Shown here in pieces: positions 35,502 to 44,892 of a DNA stretch of 50,474 bases. The position numbers and the translations under genes are program-made. Position 1 is the first letter of the stretch. Each line of letters begins with the position of its first letter. The stretch spans positions 1 to 50,474 of the forward strand of contig JAKAKL010000108.1 of NCBI GenBank assembly GCA_021824565.1, read 5' to 3'. A model generated the notes under the pieces. It saw nothing but the letters and a program-made list of their open reading frames with translations. It had not been told where the DNA came from and ran no database searches. The stretch is from Bacteroidota bacterium. Lineage in GTDB: Bacteria; Bacteroidota; Ignavibacteria; Ignavibacteriales; Ignavibacteriaceae.

Positions 35502-35980
35502 ACATATCATATCTACTAAAGTCCAGGAAATTTTTCAGAATATTTTTTTTCATATTAATCTTTATATGGTGCTTTGGCTTTATTTCTCCAGTATTATTTG
35601 GTTCTATACGCGTATTATCATTAACCTATCCATTTACAAAAAAAATATACTCGCTTGTCTGTCATCAAATTCCTGCTAAAACTTTTTTCATCAACGGAGA
35701 CAGTTTTTTAGTTTGCGCACGCTGCACCGGGATTTACTCTGGCGCTTTAATATTTTCTGCAATGTCTCTCCTGGGCTTGTCATTCAATATTAAGAGCAGC
35801 AATATTTTATTAATTTCTTTGCTGCCTCTGTCACTAGATGTTTTGATGACTACAGCAGGAGCATATTCATATTCAAAGTTTATAGCAATGATTACAGGTT
35901 TATTTTTTGGTTCTGTTTCATTTATTTATATTTTGAGCGCTGTTGAAAAAAATTTATTTGATGAGGAAAATGGACAATAA
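35498..35980 (+). CDS. DUF2085 membrane protein
   Basis: The 160-residue protein has four predicted transmembrane segments. The DUF2085 signature is evident: SLVCHQIPAKTFFINGD followed by FLVCARCTGIYSG, i.e. CHQ and CARCTG with cysteines and histidine that could bind a metal. The function of the family is unknown. It starts in an ATGA overlap with the propeller gene and ends inside the next gene. Confidence 0.88.
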   Translation: MNISYLLKSRKFFRIFFFILIFIWCFGFISPVLFGSIRVLSLTYPFTKKIYSLVCHQIPAKTFFINGDSFLVCARCTGIYSGALIFSAMSLLGLSFNIKSSNILLISLLPLSLDVLMTTAGAYSYSKFIAMITGLFFGSVSFIYILSAVEKNLFDEENGQ

Positions 35981-36473
35981 AAAAATATTACCTTCTTTAG
36001 TTTGTGGTTTTGGTGCTGCCGTAATTTCCACAGTACCAGGAGTAAAAAACATTGGTTGCTGCTTAATTGTACCTGCCGCAGCTTTAATCTCATTATTCTT
36101 GGACGAAAAAATTAATCATGCAGACCCGCCAATCGACTTAAAAAAAGCCGTAAGCTTTGGCATATTGACAGGATTAGTTGCTGCTTTTTTTTCAACTTTC
36201 TTTGATTTGTTATTAACTTTTATTTCACACACTAATGATTATATAGACACTCTTCCGCAAACAGAATCTTTAATTAAAAGCTATAACCTCGGACCTCTGT
36301 TTGACCAAACTTTGAAAATGCTTGAAGCTATGGCAAAGCAAATAAAGGCAAATGGCTTTTCACCTTTGTATACATTTATGATTTTTATTTCAAATATTTT
36401 TATTGATATAATATTTGGAATTATCGGCGGACTTCTCGGAATGTCTTACCTTAATAAAAGAAAGAATGTCTAA
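35970..36473 (+). CDS. Small membrane protein, DUF4199-like
   Basis: About 167 residues with three to four hydrophobic helices: residues near the N-terminus (PSLVCGFGAAVIS), a central pair (AVSFGILTGLVAAFFSTFFDLLLTF) and a C-terminal one ending in a GIIGGLLGM segment. The layout, with a helix-loop region LKMLEAMAKQIKANG before the last helix, resembles DUF4199 proteins of Bacteroidota. I chose the ATG at 35970 (MDNKK), which has GAGG just upstream; ATGs at 35943 and 35961 are in frame. It overlaps the DUF2085 gene by 11 bases. Confidence 0.7.
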   Translation: MDNKKILPSLVCGFGAAVISTVPGVKNIGCCLIVPAAALISLFLDEKINHADPPIDLKKAVSFGILTGLVAAFFSTFFDLLLTFISHTNDYIDTLPQTESLIKSYNLGPLFDQTLKMLEAMAKQIKANGFSPLYTFMIFISNIFIDIIFGIIGGLLGMSYLNKRKNV

Positions 36474-36481
36474 AAACTAGC

Positions 36482-36781
36482 ATGGTTACAGCAGTAATTT
36501 TTTTCGCTCACTTTATTTTCGCGCTTATTATTTTCACGAAGAAATGGCAGGATGAAAGCCTCTCTACTGCATTTATAAATATTGGATTGATTGGTTTGCT
36601 GTTCACCGTCGGCTGGTCGATAGCAAGTATAATTTCGAAACTTCTAATGGATCAAAAAGGATTTGGAATTTATTTTGATAGAGATACTTTTTCTCTCTCC
36701 CTGCTTTCTATTGCAGAACTTTTCTTTTACAAAATGTATTACGCAGATATCATTAACGCAGGCGATAAGGAAAAACAATAA
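36482..36781 (+). CDS. Small membrane protein of unknown function
   Basis: A 99-residue protein with hydrophobic segments at about 3-19, 30-50 and 68-85. It begins eight bases after the previous stop codon and so belongs to the propeller/DUF2085 group. Its 3' end overlaps the convergent TonB-like gene by 29 bases. No family recognised. Confidence 0.65.
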   Translation: MVTAVIFFAHFIFALIIFTKKWQDESLSTAFINIGLIGLLFTVGWSIASIISKLLMDQKGFGIYFDRDTFSLSLLSIAELFFYKMYYADIINAGDKEKQ

Positions 36782-37451
36782 CCGCCATTTGCTGAACTTG
36801 CTTTTGAGAAGGCGCAAGAGCTTCAAACCGCCATTGTCTTAAAGCATTTATCGCAGAGTTTTCTAAACGCGTGTCTGCTTTAATTAGAGGAATAATTGTT
36901 CCTACTGTTCCATCAGGCATGATGCTGAACTTTAATCTAATATCAATTTCTTTATCAACGCCTTCCGGATATGGTGGAATTATGTAGCTGTAAATTTTTC
37001 TTTGTCCTTGACCGCCCCAATCAATATCATAACCAAAACTTCCGTTCCCACCCGTCTTATTTCCCATTCCTAAAGAATTAAAGCTTGAGTTCGTATTTTT
37101 CTTATCAATATTTTTATCGTTTTTACCTTTTTCATTTTTCTTGTCCGATGGCGAAATCAAGTCTTCATTGGATAAATTTTTTGAATCATGTATCTCGGTA
37201 GTCTTTATGTCTTCCGTTTTATTTTTTGAATCACTTGCTGTTGACTGCTGTATTTCTTGATCGTTGCTGTTGATCTGGTCCCCAATGGCTCCAGAAGAGC
37301 CTGGCAAGCCTGATTGCCCGAATGAAAGTTCGACATATTTTTCCGGAGGATAATTAGCAGAGAATTTTAACGTCAGCAGAAAAACTATTATTATAATATG
37401 CACGAACACAGATAACGATGCAGAAATATTTTTTACCGAATTATATACCAT
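36753..37451 (-). CDS. TonB-like protein (energy transducer C-terminal domain)
   Basis: The 232-residue protein has a short cytoplasmic N-terminus, one membrane helix (residues about 12-30), a long polar linker rich in Asn, Lys, Asp and Ser, and a C-terminal TonB-type domain: DIRLKFSIMPDGTVGTIIPL, then SAINALRQWRFEAL. These are the hallmarks of TonB-family C-terminal domains that contact outer-membrane transporters. The usual Pro-Lys/Pro-Glu linker is replaced by the polar one. It is the last gene of the five-gene envelope operon. ExbB/ExbD are not in the window. Confidence 0.85.
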   Translation of the reverse strand: MVYNSVKNISASLSVFVHIIIIVFLLTLKFSANYPPEKYVELSFGQSGLPGSSGAIGDQINSNDQEIQQSTASDSKNKTEDIKTTEIHDSKNLSNEDLISPSDKKNEKGKNDKNIDKKNTNSSFNSLGMGNKTGGNGSFGYDIDWGGQGQRKIYSYIIPPYPEGVDKEIDIRLKFSIMPDGTVGTIIPLIKADTRLENSAINALRQWRFEALAPSQKQVQQMAVIVFPYRLR

Positions 37452-37474
37452 ATCAAAATACTTTTAATTAAAAA

Positions 37475-39301
37475 TCATTGGTTGGATGTTAAAAATTTTT
37501 GCGCTTCATTTAGAGTTTTAAATCCGCTTACTTTTACCCTGTACCAGGTTCCGCGCCCGGTAACGACTGCTTTCTCTACACCTGAATTATAACCTTTATC
37601 TTTAAATTTAGAAGCTTCCTGATACGCAATAGTTTTTGATTTCCATGACGAAACTTGAACAACATAATTTCCATTGCTCCCGTAAATATTATTTCTAACT
37701 TTCTTAAGAGCTTCTATATTATTTCTTACTTGGTTTGCATTATATGATGAATTCAATATCGACGTTAAATTTTTCCCATCATTATTTTGCTGAATACCTT
37801 CGCTTGAGCTATTGTTAAATGCATTAGAATCAATTGTTCCATTTGCGGAGTTATTGCCAGTCTGAGTTTTCTGATAAGGATAAGTAACCGGCACTTTGTA
37901 GTCGCGGTTTATTATTTCTGTTTTCGATTTTCTTGCTAAAGTACTATTAATATTTCTCTTCGGAATAAAAATTCCCATCACATCATATTTTGTAACTACC
38001 CCATATAAAACTACTGCGACAAAAAGTATAACGGCAAGCGCAATCAAAAAGACAAAAGAAGATCTGAAACGCGTTGATAATTTTTCTTTCTTTTGCTCAG
38101 TTACTGTCGGCTGAGCCGAGATTGGAACATTTACTTCAGATTCTTTTGGCTCATGCAAAACCGGAATTAACACTTCATCTACTTCTTTAGACGCAGGTTT
38201 TTCAATATAATTCTTATGCTTATCAAATTCATTTAATTCTCCAATCTCTTCTCTTTCAGTCTGAATCACTTCTTCTGAGATTTTTGAAACTGTTTTCCCA
38301 AAATCCCACGAAAGATCACGTTCGGATTTTGTTAAGCTGAACTTTGGAGGAAGTTCAGGAAATTCATTTGTTAACGGCTTAACTTGTTCAAAATTATTTA
38401 TTTCCTTAGTAATTCTTTTCCCATATTCTTCGGCAGAAAAGTTATCATCAATAAAATCATTCTCTGCTTCATATTCTTGATTATCATCTTCTTCAATAGA
38501 AAAATTAGATTGAGCCTTTTTGCTGTTGTTATCGACATTCAGGTTAGATTCTATTGCGCTTCCAAAATTCCATTCGATTCCGCCGGTATCTTCATAATCA
38601 ATAATCGGCGCAGAATCTTTTGTCGTATCAAGTAAAATTTCTTCTTCGATCTGCTTTGATAGGTCTTCTCCAAAACCCCATTCCAAATTGTCTATTTGAT
38701 CTTCAACTTCAGATGTTTTCTCAGTTGAGGATTGTATAATATCTTCAGTTAGAACATTATCCCAGTTGAATTCATATTGATTAAGATTATTTTTTTCAGC
38801 GTCAATTATTAAAAACTCACCGCCTTTTATATGCTTGTCTAATATTTCAACTTCGCTTAATAATTTTTCAACCTTAGCCTGAAGCAGCTTTTTCAGTTCC
38901 ATTCCTGTCGGCGGTATGAACAACTCACTTTCGGCAACACCGCGCAAAGGGATTACAGGCTTTCCTATGCTTAGACTAAAGTACAAGTCGATGTAGTGGA
39001 AATCTTCTTCTCGGTTAGATGGGACGTTAAAAACAATGCTTTCACTTTCATCTTCTGTTAATGAAGTAAAAACTATAAGGTCGGCGTAGGCAAAATTTTT
39101 ATCGGCGTTTAAATGCGAAGAAACATTTTTTATCATCCCTCTCTTAAACTGGAAATAGCCGAAGTTAATTAATTTTACAGCCTCACCGGGTTTTAACATT
39201 TCCGAAGCACGAATTAAAAAAAACTCAAAGAATATTTTGGCTTCGGAATCCGGTACACCGTTTCGCCGTGCTAATTTCCTTATTAATTCTGCTTTAGTCA
39301 T
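37475..39301 (-). CDS. HU-like domain / transmembrane / SPOR fusion protein
   Basis: A 608-residue protein of unusual build. Residues 1-90 look like an HU/IHF-type fold (MTKAELIRKLARRNG, GEAVKLINFGYFQFKRG). A long acidic region follows with motif L/I-E/S-W-x-F-G at W208, W244 and W332 (LEWGFG, IEWNFG, LSWDFG) and a degenerate copy at W180. One membrane helix lies at about 414-435. The last 70 residues are a SPOR domain (NYVVQVSSWKSK, WYRVKVSGFKTLNEAQKFL) that binds denuded peptidoglycan. The HU-like domain is thus cytoplasmic and the SPOR domain periplasmic. It may link the nucleoid or a cytoplasmic partner to the septum, which is inference. Confidence 0.82.
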   Translation of the reverse strand: MTKAELIRKLARRNGVPDSEAKIFFEFFLIRASEMLKPGEAVKLINFGYFQFKRGMIKNVSSHLNADKNFAYADLIVFTSLTEDESESIVFNVPSNREEDFHYIDLYFSLSIGKPVIPLRGVAESELFIPPTGMELKKLLQAKVEKLLSEVEILDKHIKGGEFLIIDAEKNNLNQYEFNWDNVLTEDIIQSSTEKTSEVEDQIDNLEWGFGEDLSKQIEEEILLDTTKDSAPIIDYEDTGGIEWNFGSAIESNLNVDNNSKKAQSNFSIEEDDNQEYEAENDFIDDNFSAEEYGKRITKEINNFEQVKPLTNEFPELPPKFSLTKSERDLSWDFGKTVSKISEEVIQTEREEIGELNEFDKHKNYIEKPASKEVDEVLIPVLHEPKESEVNVPISAQPTVTEQKKEKLSTRFRSSFVFLIALAVILFVAVVLYGVVTKYDVMGIFIPKRNINSTLARKSKTEIINRDYKVPVTYPYQKTQTGNNSANGTIDSNAFNNSSSEGIQQNNDGKNLTSILNSSYNANQVRNNIEALKKVRNNIYGSNGNYVVQVSSWKSKTIAYQEASKFKDKGYNSGVEKAVVTGRGTWYRVKVSGFKTLNEAQKFLTSNQ

Positions 39302-39371
39302 TTCTATTAAAAATTATTTCTTAAACTAATTTAATGAATTCTACATCTAATTAGAAAGTCAAACATTGAAA

Positions 39372-40982
39372 TCAGAATTGATACGTCAATCCTCCAACGA
39401 TATTTAGAGGAATATCCTGGTATCCATTCCACAAATAATTTTTATTATTAATTAAATTAGATAATTGAAGCGTTAAAAGAAATCCAGGATTTAATTGATA
39501 TGATAGTTTAACTCCCAAATTAAAATAAGGGCTCAATGATTTTGTGTTCTGGATATCTATATAAGAACCGGTATTATATTTTAAATTCATTTCGCCGTAC
39601 CATTGAGTGCTAAAATTATATCCATAGTTCAAAGATGTTTTAAACTGTGGGAAATACGGGATAAAATATACTGCGGTGTCCTGTGTTCTGTTCGCTTCAA
39701 CAGTACCATAGAACCTTCCATAAGGACCTAAGTGAAATAAAAGATTAACAAATGCGGAGTAGCTTTTTGCCGAAGCTGTCTTGATCATAAATTCTCCTTT
39801 TGAAGAAGCATCCGTGAAATAAGGAAGGTTCTCAGCATTATAAAATTTCACGCCGCCGTCAATTTCAAAGAAGCGGTAATACTCATACTTAAGATAAGCA
39901 TTTATCGCAGCATTCTTTTTTAAGAAAAGATTATTAAAATTCTGGGGTCTGAAGTACGGATTTATATCAAGAAAATATTTTGGAGTCAAAAATTCCGTTC
40001 CGGGAGAAAATTCACCAAATAAAGATAAGCCGTTTCCAAGCTTCAAAACACCGGAAGCATATATTGAAAATAAATTATCTCCTCTAACCTGCGCATAATT
40101 AATTCCAAACGAAGCTCTCAATAAATCAGTCACATTTAGTTCTGCAAATGGTCTTGCAGCAAGATAATAATAATTTGAAACATTATTTGAAGAGCTATCA
40201 GTTAAAAATTGTTTTTTAAAAGAAGCGCTTGCGCCAACATAAAAAGTTGGGAAACCCATTTTGGCAAAGCCTTCAACATTCATCAAGTTCTCAGAAAGAT
40301 TTTCACTTTTCAAATCGGTAATGTTATCTTCCACGATACCGCTGAAGATCAAATACTTACTAAGCAGGTTTTCAATCTTCACATAACCGTGACCTTCACT
40401 TAGATTTAGTGCTGTGCTTTTCAAAATTGGATTTTGCGAATTATACAGATAATAATTTAATGAAGAATAATCGCCTCCGAATTTAAAATGAGTGCCAGGC
40501 AGAAAGCCGCTGTTTTCTTTAACAAACAATAACAAATTAGCTCCGCCTTTTATCGAATATTTTTGACTGTTGTTTACATTGGGAATTGCTTTTTGATTAA
40601 ACCCGCTCGCGTATCCCTCCAACATACCATTAGCAAACGGCTGCGAATAATTTAAATTAAGAAATGGATTCGCATATAAGCCCATCCCTCCTTCTATTCG
40701 ACCCTTAAAATAGTTTAAAGAATCATTTTGGATTACCGATCCTTTAATCGGGATAGAAACATTTTTAATTTGTAAATCCTCCGGCGAAAAAGCTGGTTTA
40801 AAAAATTGTCCGGATACTGTTGGAATAAAAGGAGGCGGAATTTTCTTAGCATTCTCGACTGATATAACATCCTTGCCGGTTATAACGAAATCCGGCAACT
40901 GCACGCCTGGATTTTGCTTTTGAGAATCCTGCGCAAAAAGATTAATTAAACTAAACAATATGATTACTAATATTTTTTTCAT
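39372..40982 (-). CDS. Outer-membrane β-barrel, TonB-receptor-like
   Basis: This protein of 536 residues begins with a signal peptide (MKKILVIILFSLINLFAQ) and the segment VQLPDFVITGKDVISV, which recalls the start of TonB-receptor-like proteins. It continues as alternating aromatic strands over the whole length and ends in GGLTYQF with a terminal Phe, as required for barrel insertion. A full plug domain is not obvious, so it is barrel-only or divergent. It follows the TPR gene after two bases and precedes the HU-SPOR gene. Confidence 0.78.
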   Translation of the reverse strand: MKKILVIILFSLINLFAQDSQKQNPGVQLPDFVITGKDVISVENAKKIPPPFIPTVSGQFFKPAFSPEDLQIKNVSIPIKGSVIQNDSLNYFKGRIEGGMGLYANPFLNLNYSQPFANGMLEGYASGFNQKAIPNVNNSQKYSIKGGANLLLFVKENSGFLPGTHFKFGGDYSSLNYYLYNSQNPILKSTALNLSEGHGYVKIENLLSKYLIFSGIVEDNITDLKSENLSENLMNVEGFAKMGFPTFYVGASASFKKQFLTDSSSNNVSNYYYLAARPFAELNVTDLLRASFGINYAQVRGDNLFSIYASGVLKLGNGLSLFGEFSPGTEFLTPKYFLDINPYFRPQNFNNLFLKKNAAINAYLKYEYYRFFEIDGGVKFYNAENLPYFTDASSKGEFMIKTASAKSYSAFVNLLFHLGPYGRFYGTVEANRTQDTAVYFIPYFPQFKTSLNYGYNFSTQWYGEMNLKYNTGSYIDIQNTKSLSPYFNLGVKLSYQLNPGFLLTLQLSNLINNKNYLWNGYQDIPLNIVGGLTYQF

Positions 40983-40984
40983 CG

Positions 40985-43957
40985 TTATAACTTCCTAAGC
41001 TTTAGTCTTGCTTCGCTGCCGAAAGAATCTGAATGGTGATTTATAAGAACAGCTCTATAAATTTCTCTTGCCTTCCGATAATCTTTAAGCTTAACGTAGC
41101 AATCTCCCAATCTTAAATTTGATTTAGTAACCCATTCATCATAAGCTTGAAAAACCGTCCCCACAGATACGAAAGCAGAAATAGCATCCTGGAAATCATT
41201 TTGTTCAAACAAAGTTTCTCCGATATAATATTGAGCCTCAGCGCCGGTTTCATCCGTATGCGTCTGCGCTAAATCTTTGAAATATGAATTAGCATCAGAA
41301 TACTGCTTCGCCGCTAAATCCATAATTCCTATTTCAAGTTTTGATTTATCAGCAAAAACACTTTGACTATATTCTTGAACAATTGTATTAAAAACCTGAG
41401 CCGCGGTGCTTACATCCTTCTTATTTATGAGCGTCATTCCTTTCATAAATAAAATTTCCGGAAATCTCAATTGGTCCGGCAGAGTACTTAATGCTTTATC
41501 ATAGAGATTTAAAGCTGCATCATAATTTTTCATTGAGTTATAAATATTTCCCATTTCAATTACTGAAGCGGGCGCGGATTCGCTTGCCGGATAAGAATCC
41601 AAAACCTTCTGGAAATAAAAAAGCGCATCGTTATTTTGATTTAAATTTTCAGCGCTCTTTCCAACCCAATAATAAGCCTGCGGAACAAGCTTGCTGTTTG
41701 GATAATTTGTAATAAATTCTTTGTAGCTCGACTCTGCGTCTTTGTAATCCTGCATGCTGTAATAAATATCTCCCTTCTTAAAATAAATTTGATCCGCAGA
41801 TGCCATTCCCGGATTTGAATCAACAAATTGATCTATCATCTGGATCGCTTTTTCAGGATGATTTTCGGCTACATAACAATATTGTATGCCGTTTATCGCA
41901 TCAAGGACGTGAGGAGAGCTTGGATAGTCAGTCATTACTTTCTGATAATTATTTATAGCCGAGTCATACTCTGCAAGATTATAATATGAATCTCCGATTG
42001 AATAAAAAACATTCGGCGCAAGCGAGGAATGAGGATAATGATCGAGAACATTTAAATAACCGTTTATCGCTTGCAGATAATTTCCCTGCTGAAAATAAAT
42101 CCACCCTATTACAAACAACGAACGGTCGGCATATTCGGACCGTGGAAATTTTTCCTGCAAACTTTGAAATTCACTAATTGCTTCGGATGTTTTATCTGCT
42201 TTATACAAAGCCTGCGCATACTGGTAATATGCGTAAGGATTATCAAGTGATCTTTTATCCTGATGGAACATTTCCTTATAAATTGAACTTGAAGCATTAA
42301 AATTTTTACTGCCATAGTAACTGTCTGCCAATCTAAGTTTCGCATCTATAATCCGTGTATTGTCGGGATATTTGTTGATATATGCCGAAAAAGCTTTAGC
42401 AGCGCTGTTAAAATCCTTCAAATTAAAATAACAATATGCTTTGCCGTATAAAGCGAGACTCCCGACTTCCTTATCATCTTCATTAACTTTGTTGTAGCTG
42501 TTTAAAGCGTCTTTATATTTTTGTTTTGCATAATAGCTTTCCGCTATATAAAAATTTACTTTGTCCATCTCAAGATTAGAGCCGGAAGAGGTTATTTCAG
42601 ACAGTGTAGAAATAGCTGCATCGTAATTGTGAAGGAAATATTCCGCTGCACCAATACCGAGCACCGATCTCATTACTTCGTCATCAGGAGCGCCTGGAAC
42701 TGTTTTAGCTTCATTAAAATAATTTATTGCTTCATTATATTTTCTTTTTTCAAGATTTATTTCTCCAATTAACATTAAAGACTTTGCTTTAACCGAACTG
42801 TCAGCGTCTTCAATTGAACTACTTAAATATTTTTCGGCAAGATTATAATTCTTTAGATTGAAATAATAAGCGCCGAGCTGAAACATTACTCCCTTTATCA
42901 AATCGCTTTCCGGAAATCGTTCAGCAAATTCTTTATATAATTTAAATGCTTGTATTTCATCTCCGGCATATCTTTTTGCTTCAGCTTTCCAGTAAAATGA
43001 TTTGACCGCTATGCTGTCGCTTCCATCTGATATGGAATTGAAAACTTTGTATGCTTCATCAAAATGTTTCTGCTGGAAGTAACACCAGGCTAAACCATAT
43101 TTTGCGCTCCGTATATCTTTATACTCGGAATAATTTTCAATCACTTCAATATAAGCGCGTTCAGCATTAGGATAATCTTGAAGCCGGTAATAAGAATTTG
43201 CTAACAAATAAATGTCTTCTGCATACTCGTTCGGAGGAAGTTTTTTTAAGATGGGATTGTTAAGCTCAAGTACAGAGGAATCGTAGTCTTTAACTTTAAA
43301 GTAGCAAATCCCGATTCTGATATGCGCCGCACTCGCAAGTGGACTGTCGCTGTGATAAGACAGCAGGTTATCATAATATTTGATCGCATCATCATAATCT
43401 CGCATCTTTTCATAAATATTCGCCAGAGTATATATTGAATAATCTATATACTGATCATTAGGATTATTTTTTATGGCTTCTTTAAGAAAAGTAACAGCCG
43501 CTGCAAAATCATTTTCTTTTGTAAAGTCTTCTCCGATCCAGTAAAATGATTGCCCTGCATAATCACTTGAAGGATATTCATCAATTAATTTTTCAAGTCT
43601 CTCTACGCTTACCGCATATTGTCCTTTTTCATAATATATCAGACCTAGGTTGTATAGCGCTTTGTCTCTAAAATTTGAAAGTTTAAAATTATTTACAAGA
43701 TATTCAAACCCGGCAGCGGCGGCATCTTTCTCTCCCATTTTCAACAGGGCGTCTGCAGAATAGAATTTTGCCGTAGCATATAATTCATCAGTAAGATGAT
43801 GTTCTAAAAAAAATTTCTGAAATAATTGGTTTGCAATTCCATACTGCCTCGCGTTGTATGCATCCATAGCTTTTGAATACTTATCGGCAGCAGTTTGTCC
43901 ATGTAATGAAACAACTGATATTAATAATAATATAAAAACGGGATATATCTTTTTCAT
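40985..43957 (-). CDS. Exported TPR-repeat protein
   Basis: The 990-residue protein has a signal peptide (MKKIYPVFILLLISVVSLHGQ) followed by some twenty-five tetratricopeptide units of the YbgF/BamD style, for example KAMDAYNARQYGIANQLFQKF, ALYNLGLIYYEKGQYAVSVERL and SYYNLAEYDSAINNYQKVM. The repeats run to the C-terminus with no other domain. It likely forms a long periplasmic superhelix that binds envelope partners, probably the barrel protein encoded next to it. It starts in an ATGA overlap with the DUF92 gene. Confidence 0.9.
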   Translation of the reverse strand: MKKIYPVFILLLISVVSLHGQTAADKYSKAMDAYNARQYGIANQLFQKFFLEHHLTDELYATAKFYSADALLKMGEKDAAAAGFEYLVNNFKLSNFRDKALYNLGLIYYEKGQYAVSVERLEKLIDEYPSSDYAGQSFYWIGEDFTKENDFAAAVTFLKEAIKNNPNDQYIDYSIYTLANIYEKMRDYDDAIKYYDNLLSYHSDSPLASAAHIRIGICYFKVKDYDSSVLELNNPILKKLPPNEYAEDIYLLANSYYRLQDYPNAERAYIEVIENYSEYKDIRSAKYGLAWCYFQQKHFDEAYKVFNSISDGSDSIAVKSFYWKAEAKRYAGDEIQAFKLYKEFAERFPESDLIKGVMFQLGAYYFNLKNYNLAEKYLSSSIEDADSSVKAKSLMLIGEINLEKRKYNEAINYFNEAKTVPGAPDDEVMRSVLGIGAAEYFLHNYDAAISTLSEITSSGSNLEMDKVNFYIAESYYAKQKYKDALNSYNKVNEDDKEVGSLALYGKAYCYFNLKDFNSAAKAFSAYINKYPDNTRIIDAKLRLADSYYGSKNFNASSSIYKEMFHQDKRSLDNPYAYYQYAQALYKADKTSEAISEFQSLQEKFPRSEYADRSLFVIGWIYFQQGNYLQAINGYLNVLDHYPHSSLAPNVFYSIGDSYYNLAEYDSAINNYQKVMTDYPSSPHVLDAINGIQYCYVAENHPEKAIQMIDQFVDSNPGMASADQIYFKKGDIYYSMQDYKDAESSYKEFITNYPNSKLVPQAYYWVGKSAENLNQNNDALFYFQKVLDSYPASESAPASVIEMGNIYNSMKNYDAALNLYDKALSTLPDQLRFPEILFMKGMTLINKKDVSTAAQVFNTIVQEYSQSVFADKSKLEIGIMDLAAKQYSDANSYFKDLAQTHTDETGAEAQYYIGETLFEQNDFQDAISAFVSVGTVFQAYDEWVTKSNLRLGDCYVKLKDYRKAREIYRAVLINHHSDSFGSEARLKLRKL

Positions 43958-44742
43958 TTTAACAACAAGAATATGATTGAAAATAAACCACCTAAAATTG
44001 AAGCAGTAAAATTAACAAAATCATTGTTCATCCATAAATAACCTTTCACAAGAATAGAATCGCTTGAACAATGCTTTTTCCTCTCTGTAATAATACCGCA
44101 TCGGCTGCATTTAAATTGTGCCTGAAACAACGCTCCCAAAATACTATCCATTATATTTCCAAATAAGGCCGATGAAACTACTATCAATACAAAAGAAAAA
44201 TAATTTAGATACGTATACCCCAACGAAATTAAACAAATTATTATTGAACCGGCAATCCCTCCGGCGGTTCCCACAAATGAAATTCCGCCTGAAGTCCCCT
44301 GCATTACTGAACTAAAATTTGTAATGTTAAAAGTTTTAGTTTTAAACATGGTTCCAATTTCTGTTGACCACGTATCTGCGCAGACTGTTGCAATTGATGA
44401 GACGAAAACAATAAATAAAAGTTCCGAAGGAATAAAATAATTTATTATTACTAATAAACATCCAAAGCCGCCGTTAGAGAATACCTGCATTGCATCGCGT
44501 TTGGAATTTTTGTCGAATAATTCATCTACTAAAATATTTTTGTTCTTTCTGATTTTTGAAAGAATGCTTGATAGAATAAAAAAAGTCAATATGGGCGTGG
44601 TCCACCTTAAACCCCCGATACCGTATATAAAAATCGCAAGCATAAAGACAGCTACCGCTCCACTCTTTGTAAGGAATTTTAATTTATATGAAAGGATAGA
44701 AATTAAAACTGAAAAAACTATTGTTAAAAGAATGTGGCTCAT
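43954..44742 (-). CDS. DUF92/TMEM19-family membrane protein
   Basis: A 262-residue protein with six to seven transmembrane helices. DUF92 landmarks are TKSGAVAVFMLAIFIYGIGG, SSIATVCADTWSTEIG, GTSGGISFVGTAGG and GNIMDSILGALFQAQFKC, followed by a short cysteine-rich loop CSRCG...HC. The family includes plant VTE6 phytyl-phosphate kinase, so a CTP-dependent isoprenoid kinase role is possible. It is the first gene of the operon and shares 4 bases with the TPR gene. Confidence 0.87.
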   Translation of the reverse strand: MSHILLTIVFSVLISILSYKLKFLTKSGAVAVFMLAIFIYGIGGLRWTTPILTFFILSSILSKIRKNKNILVDELFDKNSKRDAMQVFSNGGFGCLLVIINYFIPSELLFIVFVSSIATVCADTWSTEIGTMFKTKTFNITNFSSVMQGTSGGISFVGTAGGIAGSIIICLISLGYTYLNYFSFVLIVVSSALFGNIMDSILGALFQAQFKCSRCGIITERKKHCSSDSILVKGYLWMNNDFVNFTASILGGLFSIIFLLLK

Positions 44743-44892
44743 GATTAAAAAAATATAATCGCTTTTATTTTAGTCTCTTGATAGAAAACATGGTCATATA
44801 AAATTATAGATAATGTCGTTGACAAATTTGATATTTTCCTTAAAAATAATTTATCTTTAGTAAGTTAAAAATAATAATGATGCAGGTGTAAA

